Origin: Rhizobium mayense
GTDB taxonomy: Bacteria; Pseudomonadota; Alphaproteobacteria; Rhizobiales; Rhizobiaceae
Assembly (NCBI RefSeq): GCF_030272705.1
Contig: NZ_JARFYM010000001.1
Location: 475,849-539,848 of the forward strand
Direction of reading: 5' to 3'
Length of the DNA: 64,000 nucleotides
The translations under genes were made by a program, and so were the position numbers. This document shows, piece after piece, positions 59,427 to 64,000 of this stretch. Below the pieces are notes generated by a model. The model had not been told where the DNA came from, ran no database searches, and worked only from the letters and a program-made list of their open reading frames with translations. The first letter of the stretch is position 1, and the number at the start of each line of letters is the position of its first letter.

Positions 59427-60626
59427 ATGGCAGGCGGGTATCCGGGAAGCTGGCTGCGCGCCAAAGGCAGCAAAAGCGAAAGCAGGGTCTCTTTTGTCGA
59501 ATTGTTTTTCGACCTCGTTTTCGTCTTCTCGATCTCGCAGCTTTCGCATGCGCTCGCCGATCATTTCACGCCCCTCGGCGCGCTCGAAGCCTGCATGTTG
59601 ATTTTTGCCGTCTGGTGGGTCTGGATTTTCACCGCCTGGGTAACGAACTGGCTCGATCCCGACCGTATGCCAGTGCGTATTATGCTTTTCGTCCTGATGT
59701 TTGCCGGACTCGTTCTCTCAGCGTCGATTCCTGGTGCGTTTGCCGAGAAAGCTATTTTCTTTGCTGGCGCCTATGTGTTCATGCAGGTTGGTCGTTCGTT
59801 ATTCACGGTCTATGCTCTCAAGGATGTCAGCCCCGGCAATCATCGCAATTTCATTCGCATCACCTGCTGGCTGGTATTGTCTGGCATCTTCTGGATCGCC
59901 GGCGCTGTGATGGAAGGCGAGACACGCGTATCGCTATGGCTGGCCGCACTGGCCATCGAATATGCTGCTCCCGCCTTTGGCTTTGCTGTTCCCGGGTTTG
60001 GCAAGTCGACCGCGGCGGATTGGGATGTTTCCGGCGCGCATCTTGCCGAGCGCTGCGCGCTCTTCATTATCCTCTGTCTGGGCGAAGCGATCCTGCAGGC
60101 GGGTAAAACATTTGCCGAACAGCCGCTCTCACCACTGATCGTCACGGTATTTATTACCGTCTTCGTTGGCACCGTCGCGATGTGGTGGATCTATTTCCAG
60201 TTCGGCCATGAACGTGCCGCACATCGCATCGAACAGGACGAGACGCCCGGCAGCCTGGCGCGGCAAGCTTTCACCTATGCGCATATCCCGATTCTTGCCG
60301 GCATCATCCTGAGCGTCGTCGGCGATGAGTTTCTGTTCTCGCATCCCCACGACCAAGCCGATCTGTATGCGAGCGCAGCGATCCTTGGTGGACCGGCGGT
60401 ATTCCTAATCGGCAATCTCTGGTTCAAAGGGGCGACGACCGGCCGGCCACCGCTGTCGCATCTCGCCGGCCTTGCCGGGTTGGCGCTGCTGCTTCTTGCG
60501 CTCTCCCAGATCGATGTCTACCAGCTGGGTATCCTTGCAACAGCCGTGCTTGTCGTCGTGGCGATCTGGGAGTTCGCCTCGCTGACCCGCGCCGTGCCGT
60601 TGGCCAGGCCGCCGAGCAATCACTGA
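59427..60626 (+). CDS. Low temperature requirement protein A (LtrA) homologue
   Basis: A 399-residue membrane protein with about ten hydrophobic segments. Family marks: SFVELFFDLVFVFSISQLSHAL near residue 22, WWVWIFTAWVTNWLDPDR, and AHLAERCALFIILCLGEAIL in the middle. LtrA was named from cold growth in Listeria; molecular role is unknown. It is convergent with the MarR gene (overlap of 7 bp at the ends). Confidence 0.9.
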   Translation: MAGGYPGSWLRAKGSKSESRVSFVELFFDLVFVFSISQLSHALADHFTPLGALEACMLIFAVWWVWIFTAWVTNWLDPDRMPVRIMLFVLMFAGLVLSASIPGAFAEKAIFFAGAYVFMQVGRSLFTVYALKDVSPGNHRNFIRITCWLVLSGIFWIAGAVMEGETRVSLWLAALAIEYAAPAFGFAVPGFGKSTAADWDVSGAHLAERCALFIILCLGEAILQAGKTFAEQPLSPLIVTVFITVFVGTVAMWWIYFQFGHERAAHRIEQDETPGSLARQAFTYAHIPILAGIILSVVGDEFLFSHPHDQADLYASAAILGGPAVFLIGNLWFKGATTGRPPLSHLAGLAGLALLLLALSQIDVYQLGILATAVLVVVAIWEFASLTRAVPLARPPSNH

Positions 60627-61105
60627 TCTTCAGCTACTTCCAGAGGTTCGCGCTCTTCCTGCAGCAACAGGCTGACGATGCGTTCCATATGCGCCGTCAT
60701 AATGTCACATTCGTCGAGCGGTGCGTCCGAGAGCATACGGTCGATCAGATCGGTCTGGATGGCCATGGCCTCTAACGTGACGCGCCGGCCTTCCTCGGTC
60801 AGATAAAGCCGCAACACGCGCTTGTCGTGCTTGTCGCCGCGGCGTTCGATCAGGCCGCGTTTTTCCATTTGAGGCAACAGCATGCTCATGTTGGAGCGAC
60901 CGACCAGCAGCTTGCGGGCCAACTCCCGCTGCGAAATGCCTTCGAAGCGGAAGAGATTGACGAGAATGTCGAGATGCGGCGGCTTGATGTCGAGATGGAC
61001 GAGCGCCCGGCCGAGCGACTGTTGCATGAGTTGGCAGGCGCGGGCAACAGCGATCCAGCTGCGAAAGCGTGGATGGTCCCAGGGCAGGGATTGATTTTTG
61101 TTCAT
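60620..61105 (-). CDS. MarR-family transcription regulator
   Basis: A 161-residue winged-helix regulator: N-terminal dimer helix (FRSWIAVARACQLMQQSLGRAL), HTH GISQRELARKLLVGRSNMSMLLPQMEKRGLI, wing ERRGDKHDKRVLRLYLTEEGRR. It is divergent from an alpha/beta hydrolase, with a perfect palindrome between, so it probably represses both genes until a phenolic or similar ligand binds. Confidence 0.9.
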   Translation of the reverse strand: MNKNQSLPWDHPRFRSWIAVARACQLMQQSLGRALVHLDIKPPHLDILVNLFRFEGISQRELARKLLVGRSNMSMLLPQMEKRGLIERRGDKHDKRVLRLYLTEEGRRVTLEAMAIQTDLIDRMLSDAPLDECDIMTAHMERIVSLLLQEEREPLEVAEDQ

Positions 61106-61118
61106 CGTTGTACTTTAT

Positions 61119-61134
61119 TGTTCATGATTGAACA
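61119..61134. promoter_or_regulatory. Probable MarR operator
   Basis: Perfect 6-bp inverted repeat TGTTCA-TGAT-TGAACA in the 45-bp gap between the MarR gene and the hydrolase. It would cover the divergent promoters or leader. Confidence 0.6.
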
Positions 61135-61150
61135 TTATTGGATTCCCACT

Positions 61151-62125
61151 ATGCCATCCTTTGCGCTTAAGGTCACTCGGCTGGGGTTGTCCAGCCTTAG
61201 CCGCATTTCACCGCGACTTACCGGCAAGGCTGCCTTCAAGCTCTTCTGTCTGACGCCGTCGCGTGGGCCTTCGGGCGCCAAGGCAGAGGCCGCGTTTGCT
61301 GCCGGTAGGGCGCGTCTGAGTTCCGCCGAGGAGATCATGCTCTCCTTTCAGGGCGGACAGGCAATGACCTATCGTTTCAACGGCGGCGCCAAGGGCCGGC
61401 GCAAGCGCTTCCTTGTCGTTCATGGATGGGGCTCGAGCAGTGAATATATGTCGGAACTCGCCGCTTTTCTCGCGAGTACAGGTGCCGAGGTGATCTCGCT
61501 GGACTTGCCGGGTCATGGCCGGTCGCCTGGGCGCTTTCTCAATGTGCGCCTCGCCGTTTTGGCCATTGCCGCGGCAAAGGAGCGATTCGGCGCATTCGAT
61601 GCGACCATTGGCCATTCCTTCGGGGGCGCTTCTATCGCCATTGCCGCGGCCGGTTTTCTGCCCGGCATCGAGCCGGTCCTGCCGGATAGCCTTGTGCTGA
61701 TCGGCGCGCCGAGCGCGATGGCTTGGCTATTTACCGACTTCGGCAGGCTGATGGAGCTCGATCCAGCGACGCAGGCGGCACTTGAGGCGGAGGTTAGTCG
61801 TATCACCGGCAGGAGACTCCAAGAGTACGACGCCAGCCGCGGCATTCGCGACCTCGGTAGGCCGGTGCTTGTCATTCACGCCGAGGACGACAAGGAAGTC
61901 AGTTCCAATCATGCCCGAGCCTACGCCGCCGCCGGCGATCATGTTCGTCTTTTTTGGGCGAACGGCTTCGGCCATCGCCGCATCGTCAGCGCCGCCCCCG
62001 TGCTGGAGGCAATCGGCGAATTCCTGGCGGAAGCGCCGGCGTCCGCAGGGCGAGAAAATGCGCTCGAAACTAACGGCGAATCGGTGATATCGTTTCGTCG
62101 GACGTCGGTGCGACGCGTGTCATAG
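61151..62125 (+). CDS. Alpha/beta hydrolase
   Basis: A 324-residue hydrolase with complete catalytic triad: nucleophile S156 in TIGHSFGGAS, acid D246 or D247 in VIHAEDDKEV, and H275 in NGFGHRRI; oxyanion motif VVHGWGSSSEY. ATG at 61151 is chosen so that the operator at 61119-61134 remains outside the gene; ATG at 61124 is possible. Esterase or lipase-like with unknown substrate, probably controlled by the adjacent MarR protein. Confidence 0.87.
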   Translation: MPSFALKVTRLGLSSLSRISPRLTGKAAFKLFCLTPSRGPSGAKAEAAFAAGRARLSSAEEIMLSFQGGQAMTYRFNGGAKGRRKRFLVVHGWGSSSEYMSELAAFLASTGAEVISLDLPGHGRSPGRFLNVRLAVLAIAAAKERFGAFDATIGHSFGGASIAIAAAGFLPGIEPVLPDSLVLIGAPSAMAWLFTDFGRLMELDPATQAALEAEVSRITGRRLQEYDASRGIRDLGRPVLVIHAEDDKEVSSNHARAYAAAGDHVRLFWANGFGHRRIVSAAPVLEAIGEFLAEAPASAGRENALETNGESVISFRRTSVRRVS

Positions 62126-62182
62126 CCGCATCGCGCCTTGCGTCTAACCGCCGATATCTGGATCCAAAAGACGTGAGGGAAC

Positions 62183-62791
62183 ATGCGGATCATCACTTCC
62201 GTTGAAGAATTGAATGAGCTCTATGGAGGCGCGAGCGAGGCAGCGATCGCCAAGGTGACGACTGCGCTGACACCGCTTTATCGCCAGATGATCGAAGCAT
62301 CGCCTTTCGTGGCGCTGGCGACGGTCGGTCCGGAAGGGCTGGATTGCTCACCGCGCGGCGATATCGGTGGCGTCGTGCGCGTACAAGACGACAAGACGCT
62401 GCTGCTTCCCGATTGGCGCGGCAACAATCGCGTCGATTCGCTGGCCAACATCGTCCGTGATCCCCGAATTGCACTGATGTTCCTGATCCCGGGCTCGAAC
62501 ACCACCATGCGCGTCAACGGCCGTGCCGTCATCTCCATTGAAGAGAGCCTGCTGGCGAGTTTCGAGATGGAGGGCAAGCATCCGCGCAGCGTCGTGGTGA
62601 TCACCATCGACGAGGTCTATTTTCAATGCGGGAGGGCGGTGATGCGTGCCGAACTCTGGAAGGCGGAGACATTTGTCGATCCGGCAAGCCTCCCGACGCC
62701 CGGTATGCTGTCGAAAGCGGTGAGGGGAGATTTCGATCACGAGACCTATGATCGTGAATGGCCGGCGCGAGCCGCCAACAGCATGTGGTAA
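62183..62791 (+). CDS. Pyridoxamine 5'-phosphate oxidase-like FMN protein
   Basis: A 202-residue split-barrel flavoprotein (PPOX class, MSMEG_1061-like). Marks: SPFVALATVGPEGLDCSPRGDIGGVVRV, LLPDWRGNNRVDSLANIVRDPRIALMFLIPG, and VYFQCGRAVMRAELW. These bind FMN or F420-type cofactors and reduce small molecules; substrate unknown. GTGAGGGAAC lies before the ATG. Confidence 0.87.
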   Translation: MRIITSVEELNELYGGASEAAIAKVTTALTPLYRQMIEASPFVALATVGPEGLDCSPRGDIGGVVRVQDDKTLLLPDWRGNNRVDSLANIVRDPRIALMFLIPGSNTTMRVNGRAVISIEESLLASFEMEGKHPRSVVVITIDEVYFQCGRAVMRAELWKAETFVDPASLPTPGMLSKAVRGDFDHETYDREWPARAANSMW

Positions 62792-62796
62792 CAAAT

Positions 62797-62834
62797 ATCC
62801 GCCGGCGTGCCCAAGGAAGGCGGCGCCGGCGGAT
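62797..62834. terminator. Likely bidirectional terminator hairpin
   Basis: Perfect 11-bp stem (62797-62807 with 62824-62834) and 16-nt loop between the convergent PPOX and GGDEF genes. T-content is weak on both sides (ATATTTGTT on the minus strand). Confidence 0.5.
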
Positions 62835-62851
62835 TAGTATCGGCTGCGATT

Positions 62852-63919
62852 TCAGGTCTTGTAGATGAGCCAGCTCTTGGTGAAATCTTTCTGCATGCCG
62901 TCCTGATAGATATAGCTGCAGTTGCGTCCGGCATTCTTGGCGCAATAGAGCGCAATGTCGGTCTTGCTGTAGAGTTCACCGGGGTCCGCGGCTTCCGAGG
63001 CCATGCAGATGCCGATCGAGATGGTGATCGGCCCGTAATTCACCTTAGTGCGGGAGTTCTTAAACGGCGTTGCTTCCAGCGTGCGGCGGATGCGCTCGCA
63101 AATCGCCATGACCTCTTCCGAGGTATTGCCTTCCAGGATCAGCGCGAATTCCTCGCCGCCGGTGCGGGCGACGAAGGCCTCGCGGCGGACATTGGCGCGG
63201 ATGAGGGAGGCGACGGTGGCGAGGATCTTGTCGCCGACCGGATGACCGTATGTGTCGTTGATCTTCTTGAAATGATCGATATCGGCCAGCACCAGCGCCG
63301 TCACGGGCCGGGCCATCGGATTGTCGAAGATGGCGGCCAGTCGATCATCGAAGGCGCGGCGATTGGAGAGCCGCGTCAGAGAGTCGGTATTGGCGATGCG
63401 CTTATATTCATCCAGTTCCTTGCGGACCTGGTCCATTTCGTGGCTGCGCTGGGCGACGTTCTCGACGGTTTTTTCACCGTGCGCCATGGTGTCGCCGGTC
63501 GCTTCCGCCAGGAAGTCGATGGCGCTGCGTAGCAGGTCGACGCTGTTGTTGTTCTTGGACGTGATGCGTTCGCAGGTTTCGCCGAGCAGCCGATTGTAGC
63601 TTTCCAGCGAGGTTTGTTCTTGTCGCAGCGTGCGCAGCACGCCGTCGAGTTCAGCGATCAGGCGGGCGTGCGCGTCATCGAAGACGCGGCTGGCATGGTG
63701 GTCGAAATACTGAGCGCCAAGTGCGTCCAGTTCTTCTTGGGTAGCGTTGCTGCCGAGTGCGGCGAGCTCGCGGGTCAGGGCAGGGTTGGAACCAATATAG
63801 GCTTCGTAGAAAAGTTCATAATTGCGCGGGATCGGCGCGACCCCCATGGATCGCATGGCATAGGTAATCTGTCCTGCCACGTCGGGAACTTGCGCCTTGG
63901 GCGCAACTACCGTACTCAT
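62852..63919 (-). CDS. Diguanylate cyclase (GGDEF domain)
   Basis: A 355-residue cytoplasmic protein making c-di-GMP. The N-terminal 170 residues are helical with a coiled coil before the catalytic domain (TDSLTRLSNRRAFDDRLAA; DIDHFKKINDTYGHPVGDKIL). The active site is GGEEF at 254-258. The inhibitory I-site RxxD expected just upstream is absent (REAF), so product inhibition may be missing. No EAL domain. Start ATG 63919 begins MSTVVAPKAQVPD. Confidence 0.92.
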   Translation of the reverse strand: MSTVVAPKAQVPDVAGQITYAMRSMGVAPIPRNYELFYEAYIGSNPALTRELAALGSNATQEELDALGAQYFDHHASRVFDDAHARLIAELDGVLRTLRQEQTSLESYNRLLGETCERITSKNNNSVDLLRSAIDFLAEATGDTMAHGEKTVENVAQRSHEMDQVRKELDEYKRIANTDSLTRLSNRRAFDDRLAAIFDNPMARPVTALVLADIDHFKKINDTYGHPVGDKILATVASLIRANVRREAFVARTGGEEFALILEGNTSEEVMAICERIRRTLEATPFKNSRTKVNYGPITISIGICMASEAADPGELYSKTDIALYCAKNAGRNCSYIYQDGMQKDFTKSWLIYKT

Positions 63920-64000
63920 CGGCGAACTCCATAAAATGATTTAGTAAAAGCACTATTTTTAGTTAGCCTAAGATCCTTTGAAAAAGATTAAGGCAATGAA
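63920..64000 (-). other. Upstream region of the GGDEF gene, cut by the window edge
   Basis: 81 AT-rich bases with no gene; probably holds the promoter of the GGDEF gene. Confidence 0.3.

Overview
The window is a piece of an alphaproteobacterial, almost certainly Rhizobium-type, main chromosome. The evidence is the acpXL-fabZXL-fabF2XL-fabF1XL-adh-lpxXL cluster for the very-long-chain fatty acid of rhizobial lipid A, P. denitrificans-style cobalamin genes, a long rhizobial UvrB, Usg, AcpXL, high GC with many GTG starts, and a perfect EcfG-type promoter. The species cannot be fixed from sequence alone. No tRNA, rRNA, CRISPR array, insertion sequence or prophage was seen.

Layout. 1-2.8 kb: end of a cobalamin operon (cobB partial, cobC, cobD). 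2.9-3.3 kb: small L,D-transpeptidase. 3.6-9.0 kb: lipid A VLCFA operon; acpXL has its own terminator, and FabF2XL lacks two of the three ketosynthase catalytic residues. 9.3-10.0 kb: PAS protein. 10.3-13.4 kb: zinc uptake (znuA divergent from znuC-znuB-zur) with two Zur-like boxes between. 13.5-17.7 kb: gamma-carbonic-anhydrase-like protein, FAH-family hydrolase, DMT exporter, DusA, cold-shock protein. 18.3-25.6 kb: class III adenylate cyclase, an AT-rich UDG-like gene that looks acquired, uvrB carrying an inverted pair of palindromic repeats in frame, an MFS transporter behind an EcfG promoter, a secreted protein. 25.9-31.7 kb: PhyH dioxygenase, two Sel1-repeat proteins, a membrane protein with a thioesterase, an extensin-like lipoprotein, a small membrane protein and a candidate sRNA.

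32.0-38.8 kb: ABC-2 exporter plus GNAT, DMT transporter, retropepsin-like protease with DUF1289, divergent cobV/cobU, dgkA. 38.8-46.9 kb: PleC/DivJ-like histidine kinase, SNase with UDG pair, Lrp regulator, beta-hydroxyacid dehydrogenase, an ssuB relic, an ArsR-SRPBCC-GST set, TPR methyltransferase, DUF2270 protein. 46.9-50 kb: Usg and a polar amino acid ABC system without its ATPase. 50.3-52.7 kb: OmpA-family protein with a long Q/P/A repeat linker. 52.8-59.4 kb: mobB, mobA, DMT transporter, chemoreceptor, moaA, DUF971. 59.4-64 kb: LtrA, MarR with a palindromic operator in front of an alpha/beta hydrolase, PPOX protein, GGDEF protein.

Themes that connect genes are envelope building (VLCFA lipid A, L,D-transpeptidase, extensin-like lipoprotein, OmpA, DgkA), cofactors (B12 in two separate loci, molybdopterin in moaA/mobAB), zinc homeostasis, and DNA repair (UvrB, two UDG-like proteins, SNase). 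The strongest unusual points are the chain-length-factor-like FabF2XL, the in-frame repeat pair in uvrB, the foreign-looking UDG gene, a predicted 97-nt sRNA at 31.7 kb, and the linker repeats of the OmpA protein.
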